This document shows positions 31,940-40,334 of a stretch of DNA of 61,744 bases, in pieces. The notes under the pieces were generated by a model. That model worked only from the letters and a program-made list of their open reading frames with translations, did no database searches and was not told where the DNA came from. The stretch comes from Armatimonadota bacterium (GTDB lineage Bacteria; Armatimonadota; UBA5829; JAUSEB01), in assembly GCA_030649165.1 (NCBI GenBank), contig JAUSGG010000042.1:1-61744 (forward strand). Direction: 5' to 3'. A program made the translations under genes and the position numbers. Numbering within the stretch: the stretch's first letter is position 1; the number at the start of each line of letters is the position of its first letter.

Positions 31940-34600
31940 GTGAGCTGCACTTGCGTGGCTTCGCACCGGTACGGTTACGACTGTGGGTCGGGAATAGCGG
32001 ACCAGGGCGGTCTCAGCTTCACGAGAGACAACGCGGGCAATCCCGTGACTTGGGGCGACACCGCCGGTCTCTACCGCCGAGTGTATGGCTACGAGGCGAA
32101 CAGCAGGCTCGACAGCGCAAACTATCCGGGAGGTTCGGATGTTGCCGGCAACGGTCTCGTCCGTATGGTGACAGTGACTCCCGCCCAATCAAGCCCATAT
32201 ACTTCCGCGGAGTATCGGTATAAGGTTCAGACAGTCGACGAGAGCCTGAAAATGATGCCGTACCCCACAGTTACTCGGGACGAACGAGGCTATGTGAGCA
32301 GGAACGTACTGAATGACAACGGCGCCGTGACCGAGGTCTGGGAAGACCAAGGTGGCACCAACCTGAGCCTTGCGAAGACAAAGTCGACCTCCTATGTGGA
32401 ATCCGGTGATTTCGCCGGCCAGCCGGTGACGAAGACGGTGTACGACGTCGGTTCATCGGGCGAAGATCAGGTCACGTACTACCAATATGCTTTGGAGGTA
32501 GACGGTGGTGTGCTGATCACTACGCGCGAGACGGATTCCAATGGGAAGGTGACATACCGCTCGAAGTACAACTCGCTGGACCAGTTGGTCTGGGATCAGG
32601 ACACCCGCGGATACCTTCAGAACTACAGGACTGACTATGCTTACGATTACCAGGGCAGAAAAACGACCACTACATATCCGGCGATAGACGAGAAAACGAT
32701 GCCGCCGGATCCGCTGACGATCGTCGGCAGCGCGGCGAAAACGGTGACCAACAACTACGCCTGCTGCCACCTGCAGTGGACCGAAGACGAAAACGGGCAT
32801 AAAACCCAATATGATTACGATGGAGATGGCCGTGTTGTCAAGACCTGGACCGACATCAGCGGTCAATCGGCGGATTATCCGGCTGTGGTATACGTGTATG
32901 ACGACGAGAGCTTCGGCGTGTTGCAGGAGGTCAAGACGCGAAGCGCACAGGGAACTGTACGGACCACAGCCTATGAGTATGATGCTAGAGGCAAGGTCAA
33001 GAAGATTATCTATCCCTACATCTCCCAGGAAGGGGATTTGCTGGGTTCGGAAGAATTCATCTACGATGATCTCGGACGGCTCGTGTTGGGAAATGACGGC
33101 GACGGAGCGAAGACCGCCTACCAATACGACGATCATGGCCGCCTCTCCGGTGTGGACTACGATTACTCAGGCTCGTTCGCGCTGCCTATTCAGTCTTTCT
33201 CCGCCGACGTCACGTACGACTACGAAGGGCATTCCCGTCTGGTGGCGGATGTGGACGGGACCATCAACAGCGTCTCCGTGGGTGGAGCCTATACGTATGA
33301 CCCTCAGAGGCGGATCAAAACATATACTCCCGATCTCCCATCGGGTTACGGGATCATAGAATACACTTGGAACAACCTTGGCCGGAAGACCAGCATGACC
33401 GTTCCGCTGGGAATTGGGAATAGCGGCAAGCGTATAGAGTATAAGTACGAGGGGAGCGGTAGGCAGGTCGGAACGGCTGTTGAAGATGTCAGCGCCACGA
33501 CCGGAACCGCCCTGGACACGACCACCTCGACCCAGACCAAATTCTGGTATGATAACAACCAGAATCGTGTTAAAATGACAACGAAGGCGGATGGCACGTA
33601 CTACTTTGTGTACGATCCGACGGCTTCGATCCCTGCTGTGGTTTACGAGCAGGGGCCGACATATCGGCACCTCAACATCCGTGAGCCGGACGGCTCCTTG
33701 GTAACGAGGGAAAGGTATACAAATCAGGGAGTGATGAACCAGAGTCGGACGTATCACTTCGATGGGCTGGGTAGTACGGTCGCTCTGAGTGATGAGACCG
33801 GCGCTACCACGGACAAGTACAGGTACGATGCGTGGGGGAATTCCACCCACACCATTGTCAGCGGCGGGACGGCAGATAATCCCTATCAGTTCGTCGGTCA
33901 GTTGGGCTACTATACGCACTACCAAGAGCCGGATTTCCAGTGCCTGCAACTCGGCGTAAGGTATTACGATCCGGCGACTGGGAGGTTCGCACAGAGGGAT
34001 CCATTACGAGGGGAAGGTGAAGTGACGACATACGCGTACGGGAGAGGCAACCCAGGTCTGCTAGTTGATCCGAGGGGACTTTTCCCCGATTTCTTTGACA
34101 TTCCCAAAATCCCTTGGCCGCACTTCCCGCAGTTTCCACGCCTTCCTCGGCTTCCCGAGTTTCCCCACGACTGGTGGCACGATATATGGCCAAGGTGGCC
34201 AAGGTGGCCGGAGCGCCCAGAACCGCAGCCGCAACCTCGCCCGCGGCCGCAGCCGCCGCCACCGTCTGGGGATCCGCCCGATCCGTGGAAGGGCTGCATG
34301 AGCGACTGCCGGAGAATGAAGAGAAACGGCGAGCTGCCGTACCATGTGAGATGTGATGAATGGTGCCACGGAGCGATGGATGCACGCGCTTTTTGCTACG
34401 GTTCGGCAAGGGATATGCCTTGTATGCCCCCGGGGCCTCCGAACTACGGACCTCCCGGCGGTGGCGGTGGTGGTTCCGGTGGCGGTGGCGGCCCCGCCTG
34501 GACGGGCGGGTGCGCTGGTGGGCGACAGGCATGTTTAGACCTTCCCCCGGCACTGTCGTTGGCGTGTGAAATGTATCATGACGAGAATTGTAACGATTGA
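31940..34600 (+). CDS. RHS repeat protein with cysteine-rich C-terminal tip
   Basis: 886 residues from GTG 31940 (GAGGA 9 nt upstream). There is no signal peptide, and the protein begins inside repeat sequence, so the 5' part of a larger RHS gene may be lost. At least seven YD repeats occur ('YDYDGDGRVVKTW', 'FIYDDLGRLV', 'YTYDPQRRIKTY'). The RHS core ends 'LGVRYYDPATGRFAQRDP' and 'NPGLLVDPRGL' near residue 713. After it comes a Trp/Pro/Arg-rich linker and a tip with ten Cys and a Gly tract. RHS proteins encapsulate and deliver a variable C-terminal toxin or adhesin. This tip resembles no toxin I know. Confidence 0.88.
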   Translation: MSCTCVASHRYGYDCGSGIADQGGLSFTRDNAGNPVTWGDTAGLYRRVYGYEANSRLDSANYPGGSDVAGNGLVRMVTVTPAQSSPYTSAEYRYKVQTVDESLKMMPYPTVTRDERGYVSRNVLNDNGAVTEVWEDQGGTNLSLAKTKSTSYVESGDFAGQPVTKTVYDVGSSGEDQVTYYQYALEVDGGVLITTRETDSNGKVTYRSKYNSLDQLVWDQDTRGYLQNYRTDYAYDYQGRKTTTTYPAIDEKTMPPDPLTIVGSAAKTVTNNYACCHLQWTEDENGHKTQYDYDGDGRVVKTWTDISGQSADYPAVVYVYDDESFGVLQEVKTRSAQGTVRTTAYEYDARGKVKKIIYPYISQEGDLLGSEEFIYDDLGRLVLGNDGDGAKTAYQYDDHGRLSGVDYDYSGSFALPIQSFSADVTYDYEGHSRLVADVDGTINSVSVGGAYTYDPQRRIKTYTPDLPSGYGIIEYTWNNLGRKTSMTVPLGIGNSGKRIEYKYEGSGRQVGTAVEDVSATTGTALDTTTSTQTKFWYDNNQNRVKMTTKADGTYYFVYDPTASIPAVVYEQGPTYRHLNIREPDGSLVTRERYTNQGVMNQSRTYHFDGLGSTVALSDETGATTDKYRYDAWGNSTHTIVSGGTADNPYQFVGQLGYYTHYQEPDFQCLQLGVRYYDPATGRFAQRDPLRGEGEVTTYAYGRGNPGLLVDPRGLFPDFFDIPKIPWPHFPQFPRLPRLPEFPHDWWHDIWPRWPRWPERPEPQPQPRPRPQPPPPSGDPPDPWKGCMSDCRRMKRNGELPYHVRCDEWCHGAMDARAFCYGSARDMPCMPPGPPNYGPPGGGGGGSGGGGGPAWTGGCAGGRQACLDLPPALSLACEMYHDENCND

Positions 34601-34700
34601 ATCTCGGATACTTAGTACCCTCATTCGTAAATACAGTGGCGTATAATGATTGATACTGTGTCGTATTGCTTGGTATAATATGCTCCAGATGGAGGAGCAT

Positions 34701-34982
34701 ATGCCAAGGAAAAGTCCCTATGTGATCGAGTTGACTGCTGACGAGAAGACGAGACTTGAGTCGGTTTCGCGGAAGTATACGGCATCGTATTATTCTGTCG
34801 TGAGAGCCAAGATCGTTCTTCTCGCGGCACAGGGCATTGATAATGATGAAATTGCGGCAAGGCTCGAGTTGCCTCGGCAGATTGTCTCGAAGTGGCGCAA
34901 GCGCTTCTTCGAGGAGCGCATGGCCGGACTTGAAGATCGCCAAAGGCGAGGGCGTCCGCCCGTCTTTTCCCCCTGTGGTTGA
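34701..34982 (+). CDS. IS630 transposase, N-terminal DNA-binding part (OrfA)
   Basis: 93 residues from ATG 34701 (GGAGG 5 nt upstream). Helix-turn-helix of the IS630 type: 'VVRAKIVLLAAQGIDNDEIA', then 'RLELPRQIVSKWRKRFFEER' and 'GLEDRQRRGRPPVF'. The frame stops just after TTTTCCCCC (34965-34973), where a +1 shift joins the catalytic part. Confidence 0.85.
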   Translation: MPRKSPYVIELTADEKTRLESVSRKYTASYYSVVRAKIVLLAAQGIDNDEIAARLELPRQIVSKWRKRFFEERMAGLEDRQRRGRPPVFSPCG

Positions 34983-35850
34983 GATGGAAGTGAAAGCGCT
35001 CGCTTGCCAATTGCCCAGGGAAAGCGGGGTTCCGCTGTCGCGATTCAGTAACGCCGAGATCGCACGCGAAGTGGTAACTCGTGGAATTGCTGCTCAAATC
35101 AGCGGCGCTACAGTTTGGCGGTGGCTCGGCGAGGACGCTATTCGTCCGTGGCAACATCGGAGTTGGATATTTCCTCGGGACCCCAACTTCCAAGAAAAGG
35201 CGGAGCGTGTCCTCGATTTGTACCAAGGTATCTGGGAGGGACAACCATTGGGGCCTGACGAATACGTGATTTCCGCCGACGAAAAGACCAGCATTCAGGC
35301 CAGAAGTCGTAAGCACGCGGTCATTCCGCCCGGTCCGGGAGAGAGCATGCGCGTCGAACATGAGTATGAGCGCAAGGGATCGCTGGCCTATCGGGCAGCT
35401 TGGGATGTAAGACGCGCCAAGCTTTTTGGACGCTGCGAGGTCAAATCCGGCATCAAGGCATTTGATTGCCTTGTGGATCAGATTATCAGCCAGGAACCTT
35501 ATCGTAGCGCAAAAAGGGTGTTCTTGATCATCGACAACGGTTCGTCTCACAGAGGCGAGCGTTGTATCAAGCGTTTGCAGAAAGCGTGGCCGAATATTTT
35601 GCCCGTGCATTTGCCGGTCCACGCGAGTTGGCTTAATCAGATTGAGATATATTTCTCTGTTGTTCAAAGGAAAGCACTTACTCCCAACGACTTCTGCTCA
35701 TTAAAGATGGTCGCCCACCGAATACTCCAGTTTCAGGAACCCTATGAATTGATCGCAAAACCGTTCGAATGGAAGTTCACCAGGCAAGACCTGGCAGAAC
35801 TCACGTCAAAGCTGCCGCCAAAGACTGTGCCATTGGCCCAAGCAGCCTGA
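34837..35850 (+). CDS. IS630 transposase, catalytic DDE part (OrfB frame)
   Basis: Meaningful homology starts about 34970 ('PPVVEMEVKALACQLP'). The DDE residues lie in 'VISADEKTSIQAR', 'VFLIIDNGSSHRGER' and 'HASWLNQIEIYFSVVQRK'. The part before 34970 is just the open frame. Translation as one protein needs a +1 shift at the T4C5 run, which may be programmed or a disabling mutation. Confidence 0.88.
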   Translation: MIMMKLRQGSSCLGRLSRSGASASSRSAWPDLKIAKGEGVRPSFPPVVEMEVKALACQLPRESGVPLSRFSNAEIAREVVTRGIAAQISGATVWRWLGEDAIRPWQHRSWIFPRDPNFQEKAERVLDLYQGIWEGQPLGPDEYVISADEKTSIQARSRKHAVIPPGPGESMRVEHEYERKGSLAYRAAWDVRRAKLFGRCEVKSGIKAFDCLVDQIISQEPYRSAKRVFLIIDNGSSHRGERCIKRLQKAWPNILPVHLPVHASWLNQIEIYFSVVQRKALTPNDFCSLKMVAHRILQFQEPYELIAKPFEWKFTRQDLAELTSKLPPKTVPLAQAA

Positions 35851-35890
35851 GCGGCAAAGCCATACGTCATCGAATTTACGAACAGGAGTA

Positions 35891-36183
35891 ATTAGGGAGT
35901 GTGGCGACAACGCCAAGTTGGCGAATACCGCGCATTGTTGAGCGTTGAGAGGTGGAGTGGAGCTTGGGCAAGCGGCTGCTAGTCCTATGAGGAACAAGGG
36001 AGGCGCTACTGCGGTTTCGCGTCCACGCCTGGAGCTGAGGCCGTACGGGCGGTGATGATGGTCGCGTCAGGCGAAGTGCGCATACGAGGGCGGTCTTGGG
36101 TTTACGTAATAAGAGGCTGCTGGCACCGCGCCACCTTGCGGTTTGACCAAGGCGGAACGCTGGGCAAGAAGGGAAGCTGGACA
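35891..36183. other. Intergenic region after the insertion sequence
   Basis: Probably the original downstream flank of the RHS gene. No protein family is recognisable in any frame. Confidence 0.4.
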
Positions 36184-36789
36184 ATGACGAGACGACAGGG
36201 CAAGGCGCGGACTGCAGTCATCATTGCGCTTGGGGCGGCGGCCTTGGTTCTCTGTGCCGTATGGGCGAAAAACCAATTGGCGATGAGATCCGACAACAAG
36301 GCGGCGGAGGTGGTCGTCGGACAAGCCTTGATCGCACTAAAGCGTAATGACGCCAAGGCCTTGGATCGGTTGCTCTTCACCAGGAACGCCGACCACTATT
36401 TCGCGCTGCACGAGCCGGAAACGTTGCAGTTGGAGATAGACAATAGACGAGATTACTGGGGCCTCCAGCACATCCCTGATAAGAGCATCCTGCGAACGGT
36501 GAAGGCCAAACGGGACGTCTCGCGGACGCTTGTCGGCAAGATACTGCAGTTGAGCGCTCACGAGAAAATGACGGGGAAATGGCGCACCTGGTCCCAGGAT
36601 ACGCCTGTGCTTGTAACATACTCCGTCAGGGGCGTGCCGATGATGTCCGTGGCGCTTCGGGAAAACGGCGTTTGGAAGATCGATAGTATACCCTGCTATA
36701 TGAGCACGAAAGTACTTCGGTACGGGTCCCCAATGGACGCGTATGTTGCGGGCGACGACCCGGCCAGGAATCCGTACTGGAAAAATTGA
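36184..36789 (+). CDS. Membrane-anchored protein, paralog 1 (NTF2-like?)
   Basis: 201 residues from ATG 36184 (AAGAAGGGA upstream). One N-terminal helix (about 9-29), then a soluble domain: 'AEVVVGQALIALKRNDAKAL', a helical middle with 'HIPDKSILRTVKAKRDV', and 'PVLVTYSVRGVPMMSVALRE', 'NGVWKID'. The last block looks like the C-terminal strands of NTF2/SnoaL or DUF4878-like domains. Paralog 2 lies 85 nt downstream. Placement behind an RHS gene invites an immunity hypothesis, but the IS separates them and nothing proves it. Confidence 0.7.
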   Translation: MTRRQGKARTAVIIALGAAALVLCAVWAKNQLAMRSDNKAAEVVVGQALIALKRNDAKALDRLLFTRNADHYFALHEPETLQLEIDNRRDYWGLQHIPDKSILRTVKAKRDVSRTLVGKILQLSAHEKMTGKWRTWSQDTPVLVTYSVRGVPMMSVALRENGVWKIDSIPCYMSTKVLRYGSPMDAYVAGDDPARNPYWKN

Positions 36790-36874
36790 GGCGCGTGGTC
36801 GTGCGGACGATTGCGTGTTCACTTGGGCGCCGGCGCAGCCCGTGCGAGAAGGCTGGCCGTATGGAGGCTTGACA

Positions 36875-37483
36875 ATGAAGAATCTACTTCGCAAGAAGTG
36901 GCGACTCATCCTATTGGCGGTTACGGGAGTTGCATCTGCGCTCGCTATCGCCGCGTTGCTACACGTCCGCCTTACCGTCATGAGCGAGAATAGAGCCGCG
37001 GAGGCAGCCGTTGGACAGGCCCTGATCGCGGTAAAGCGCAACGACGCGAAGAGCTTGCATCGGATGTTATATAGCCGGGCAGTCTGGTACCGTGGCACAT
37101 TGCATCGTCCCAGGGTGTTCAGGCGCTACGTGAGCGACCTACGCTGGTATTGGAGCCTCGACGACATCCCTGACCATGGCTTCTTGCGAACCGTAAAGGC
37201 AAGGCGGGATGTGGACCGAGCCATGATAGGCAAGATACTTCAAGAGGGTGTCAACGAGCCGATGACCGGGGACTGGCCGACGTGGGATCGGGATAAGCCT
37301 GTGCTGGTAACGTATTCAGTCAGAGGCGTGCCGATGGTCTCCGTGGCATTGCGCGAGAAAGGAATCTGGAAGATAGGAGGCTCCCCGCTTTATCTGAGCG
37401 CCAAGGTGCTTGATTACGGCTCGATAACGGACGCGCGCGTGGCGGGCGAGGCGGGAGCCGTTCCGCCGGGCAGGAGGAAGTAA
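36875..37483 (+). CDS. Membrane-anchored protein, paralog 2
   Basis: 202 residues from ATG 36875 (GGAGG 7 nt upstream). One membrane helix (about 10-30). It shares long blocks with paralog 1: 'GQALIAVKRNDAKSLHRML', 'DDIPDHGFLRTVKARRDVDR', 'GKILQ', 'PVLVTYSVRGVPMVSVALRE' and 'LSAKVL.YGS'. This is a clear tandem duplication with diverged middle segments. Function unknown. Confidence 0.7.
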   Translation: MKNLLRKKWRLILLAVTGVASALAIAALLHVRLTVMSENRAAEAAVGQALIAVKRNDAKSLHRMLYSRAVWYRGTLHRPRVFRRYVSDLRWYWSLDDIPDHGFLRTVKARRDVDRAMIGKILQEGVNEPMTGDWPTWDRDKPVLVTYSVRGVPMVSVALREKGIWKIGGSPLYLSAKVLDYGSITDARVAGEAGAVPPGRRK

Positions 37484-37545
37484 GGCAGCGCGTACGACCT
37501 GACGGCTTCGATCCCGATTCCAGGATTCACAGGCGAGCTTAATGC
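37484..37545 (+). pseudogene. RHS gene relic 1
   Basis: GCGTACGACCTGACGGCTTC and the following ATCCC match the RHS gene at 33611-33636 (GTGTACGATCCGACGGCTTC...). It is out of any long frame. Confidence 0.55.
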
Positions 37546-37696
37546 TTGAGTGTCGAAGCCCTCTTGTAGAATTGATGATTTACTGTGGATGCTGGATAAG
37601 GGGCAAGGAAACGGAGCCTTCTTGCTGAGCGTACTATGTCGCTATTGGGACGTCGGCATCGGAAGCGTTTGTTACCCTGCCTGTTGGAGGAGTCTC

Positions 37697-37984
37697 ATGA
37701 AGGCGTTATATCTGCACTTATGCGTCCCGCTGTACGCGATCCTCGCTACGCTGTCGCTCGCCGCTGGCGTATGGGCTCAGCAGAAGTCGCCTGCCCCCCC
37801 TACTGCCGCTGAAATCGCGCAGCGGATGCTCGACGGATTGGCCAATGGCGATTCGCTTTTCTTCGACCTCGATCCCGCGTTTGGGCAGCGTGAGCTGGAG
37901 ACCGGCTCTGCTTGGGAAAAGGGGACGGGGAAAAGGGGACGCATCCCTTTTCCGAGTATGACAACTAGGAATAAGGGGGAATAA
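37697..37984 (+). pseudogene. Truncated secreted protein, 3' end replaced by repeat DNA
   Basis: 95 residues; GGAGGAG upstream. A good signal peptide ('LYAILATLSLAAGVWAQQ') is followed by 'PPTAAEIAQRMLDGLANGDS' and about 20 more ordinary residues. The last 25 residues derive from a GGGAAAAGGGGACG repeat. The real gene has lost its 3' part. Family unknown. Confidence 0.5.
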
Positions 37985-38355
37985 GGGGAGGCAGAACCCT
38001 CTTCGGACCACGAAATGGACCGCATCAGCGGGCGTTAAGCCGATCTTCCCTCCGACGCCACCCCCGCCCCCACCTCTACTCCGTCCCGCCGCTCACCGTT
38101 CGCTGAGACCCTCTACAACCGATTCCACATTCCACACACTCCCTATATGGATGATGTGGATGTGGGAGAACTGAACCTTGGAACCCCGCAACCTTCCCAA
38201 CCTCGTAGAATCTCATAAACTTCCCCTCTTATCAGCGGCTGCAAAAAACTTCGGAAAAAACTTCCACCGCCCTGGAACAAAGCTCCCTCCCCCGTCGTCT
38301 GTTCACTATTAGGGGGGGAAAGGGATTAGGGGGGATTAAGGGGACGGAGCCTTTA
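37920..38355. repeat. G-rich AAGGGGACG repeats and non-coding DNA
   Basis: AAAAGGGGACG occurs twice at 37919-37943 with a palindromic GGGACGCATCCC, and related AAGGGGACGGAGCC at 38337-38350. Between them I see no gene. Confidence 0.5.
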
Positions 38356-38359
38356 TTGG

Positions 38360-38466
38360 AAATGTCCAGAAGACCCATAACTACACCTTCGCCGGATTGC
38401 TCTCCTCCGTCGTCCACGCCGGAGCCGGCACGAGTTCGATGACGTGGGACGCGGACGGGAACAGAA
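38360..38466 (+). pseudogene. RHS gene relic 2
   Basis: Reads 'THNYTFAGLLSSVV...SSMTWDADGNRIG', an RHS/YD-type repeat, then is cut by a hairpin repeat at 38475. It has no start and its frame ends at 38681 without RHS features. Confidence 0.6.
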
Positions 38467-38472
38467 TAGGCT

Positions 38473-38508
38473 TCTATGCTTCGGGACACGCTTTTCGTCC
38501 CGAAGCAG
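38473..38508. repeat. CGGGACACGCTTTTCGTCCCG hairpin repeat, copy 1
   Basis: GCTTCGGGACACGC then TTTTCGTCCCGAAGC: a stem of GCTTCGGGAC with GTCCCGAAGC. Related copies are at about 56762 and 58487. It interrupts the RHS relic and, if translated, reads FYASGHAFRP. Confidence 0.75.
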
Positions 38509-38768
38509 GTAGCGCTTGCGTTACCCTCACCTGCAACAAGTGCGCACGTCCTCCGAGAGTAAGTATAGACTGCTGCGTGAACAACCTCGCTGGTGTTGTG
38601 GGCGCTCACTGTCCCTATGCTCAGGCTTTCATACAAGGCAAAAGGGTGAGCAGCGAGGAGAATCGTACCGACCATTCGTGAACTGTTACGGTCCGCCCGT
38701 CAGCGCACCTGATGGCCCCAAAATCGTCTATAATAGGCGAGACACTGAATCAGGAGGCAGGGACACGG

Positions 38769-39818
38769 ATGAGTGATATTCGCCTCGGCGTCCTGGGTTT
38801 CGCCCACGGGCACGTGAACATGTATTGCCAGCAATGGCTGCAGCGACCGGAGCTTGGGGCGCGCCTCGTTGCCGGTTGGGACCATGATTCCAACCGCGCC
38901 GCCGCCAATTGCGCAAGTTTCAAGATAGAGCAGGCCCCCTCAGTCGATGCGCTGCTGGGCCGGGACGACGTCGATGCAGTCGTTATCGCCTCTGAAACTT
39001 CCATGCACGCGAATATGGTCGAAGCGGCCGCCGCCGCAGGCAAAGCGATTCTGCTGCAGAAGCCGTTTGCGCTGACGATGGAGCAGGCGGACCGTATTGT
39101 GACGGCCGTGGAGCGATCGGGCGTCCCCTTCACGATGGCCTGGCAAATGAGGGTCGATCCGCACAACCTGCGGGTCAAGTCGCTTCTGGAAACCGGGGAG
39201 TTCGGGCGCATCTTCATGGTCCGCCGCCGGCACTGTCTGCCGACGCAGCTTATGAAGGATTTCGACAAGACCTGGCACGTGCAGCCGGAACTCAACCGCG
39301 ATATCTTCGCCGACGACGCCGCGCATCCGATCGACTTCCTCTACTGGTTGTTGGGTATGCCGGTGAGCGTTTTCGCCGAGATGGGCACACTGCTGAACCC
39401 TGCTATTCCTAACGACAACGGCATCGCGGTGTTCCGATTCGCGGACGGCGCCTTCGGCGAAGCCTCGTGTACGTTCGTGGCTGTCGCAGGGGAGAATACG
39501 CTGGAAGTCGTCTGCGAGCACGGAGTGATTGTCGGCAACTACGGCGATTTGCCCAGTTGCAGCGTCCCGCGTCCGCCGGGCGGGATTCAGTTAAAATGGT
39601 ACCTGGACAAAGTGGGTGATTGGACCATCAGCGATATCCCCGACATCATGGGGCAGGGCGAGCGCATCTCGGGTCTTGCGGCCCCGCTTGCGGAGTACCT
39701 CCACGGTAACCGCCCGCCGATCGCTACGGCGGAGGAGGGCCGAGACGTACTGCGAATGACACTGGCCTGCTACGAATCGGCTGATCAGGGTAGACGGGTT
39801 CAGTTGCGCAATCCTTGA
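38769..39818 (+). CDS. Gfo/Idh/MocA family oxidoreductase
   Basis: 349 residues from ATG 38769 (AGGAGG at 38752-38757; TATAAT at 38729-38734). The N-terminal Rossmann fold has the unusual loop 'GVLGFAHGHV'; 'LQKPFAL' replaces the common EKP loop but keeps Lys. The C-terminal substrate domain includes 'DDAAHPIDFLYWLLGMP'. Such enzymes oxidise or epimerise sugars and inositols with NAD(P). The substrate is unknown. It stands apart from the minus-strand carbohydrate island. Confidence 0.85.
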   Translation: MSDIRLGVLGFAHGHVNMYCQQWLQRPELGARLVAGWDHDSNRAAANCASFKIEQAPSVDALLGRDDVDAVVIASETSMHANMVEAAAAAGKAILLQKPFALTMEQADRIVTAVERSGVPFTMAWQMRVDPHNLRVKSLLETGEFGRIFMVRRRHCLPTQLMKDFDKTWHVQPELNRDIFADDAAHPIDFLYWLLGMPVSVFAEMGTLLNPAIPNDNGIAVFRFADGAFGEASCTFVAVAGENTLEVVCEHGVIVGNYGDLPSCSVPRPPGGIQLKWYLDKVGDWTISDIPDIMGQGERISGLAAPLAEYLHGNRPPIATAEEGRDVLRMTLACYESADQGRRVQLRNP

Positions 39819-39908
39819 ATTAGCATGAGTGTGGCCCGCGGGAGTTATCGAAAACGGGAATAATCGGGTAATGGATCACGAGGCTTACCCGACGAGCGAG
39901 ACCAGCCG

Positions 39909-40208
39909 ATGTCTGAGTTCTTCGACGAGAAGATCGAAGTCGAAATGGCGGGAGACTTTCCCCGTCCGGTTCGTTTCACGTGGCGGGGCGAGGTCCACGA
40001 GGTCGCGGCAATCCTCGCGGAGCACGTGGACACGGGATTCGGTATGCTTCCTCCCCGCAGCCGGAAATGGTATACGCGGAGGCACCGGCGTTACTATACG
40101 GTAATGGATTCCGCCGGCGTCGTTTTCGATATGTATCTCGACTACGCCGATCGGAAGAACAAGACTTGGTGGCTGATTAAGAGAGTGATGAGGAATGAGG
40201 TGGCCTGA
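39909..40208 (+). CDS. DUF6504 family protein
   Basis: 99 residues. Family pattern 'RFTWRGEVHEVAAILAEHVD', 'PPRSRKWYTRRHRRYYTV' and 'FDMYLDYADRKNKTWWLIKR'. Function unknown; a small soluble basic protein. Its last about 50 bp are duplicated 120 bp downstream. Confidence 0.75.
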   Translation: MSEFFDEKIEVEMAGDFPRPVRFTWRGEVHEVAAILAEHVDTGFGMLPPRSRKWYTRRHRRYYTVMDSAGVVFDMYLDYADRKNKTWWLIKRVMRNEVA

Positions 40209-40326
40209 CGCGGGAACTGACTTCGACGATATTCGATGACCTGGTCGTATGAGACCGTTCCCGCATGATAGGGAAGAACAAGACTTGGTGGCTGATTAAG
40301 AGAGCGATGAGTGATGAGGAATGAGG
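40153..40326. repeat. Direct duplication of the DUF6504 gene end
   Basis: GAAGAACAAGACTTGGTGGC and the following TGATTAAGAGAG occur at 40153-40185 and again at 40273-40304, both followed by GATGAGG words. Between them is an inverted pair CGCGGGAAC (40208-40216) / GTTCCCGC (40257-40264). Confidence 0.8.
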
Positions 40327-40334
40327 TGTGAGGT

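Larger units (their letters stand above)
34618..35888 (+). mobile_element. IS630-family insertion sequence
   Basis: About 1271 bp, flanked by TA dinucleotides (34616-34617 and 35889-35890), as expected for IS630/Tc1 target duplication. Terminal inverted repeats are CCCTCATTCGTAAAT (left) and CTCCTGTTCGTAAAT (right, reverse complement). The internal promoter is TTGATA-18-TATAAT (34650-34679). It sits 17 bp after the RHS stop codon, between the RHS gene and the paralogous membrane proteins. Confidence 0.88.

Noticed and set aside
34837-34969. Independent start for the IS630 catalytic ORF
   Set aside because: This part of the frame overlaps the HTH region in another frame and shows no homology; translation more likely enters by frameshift.
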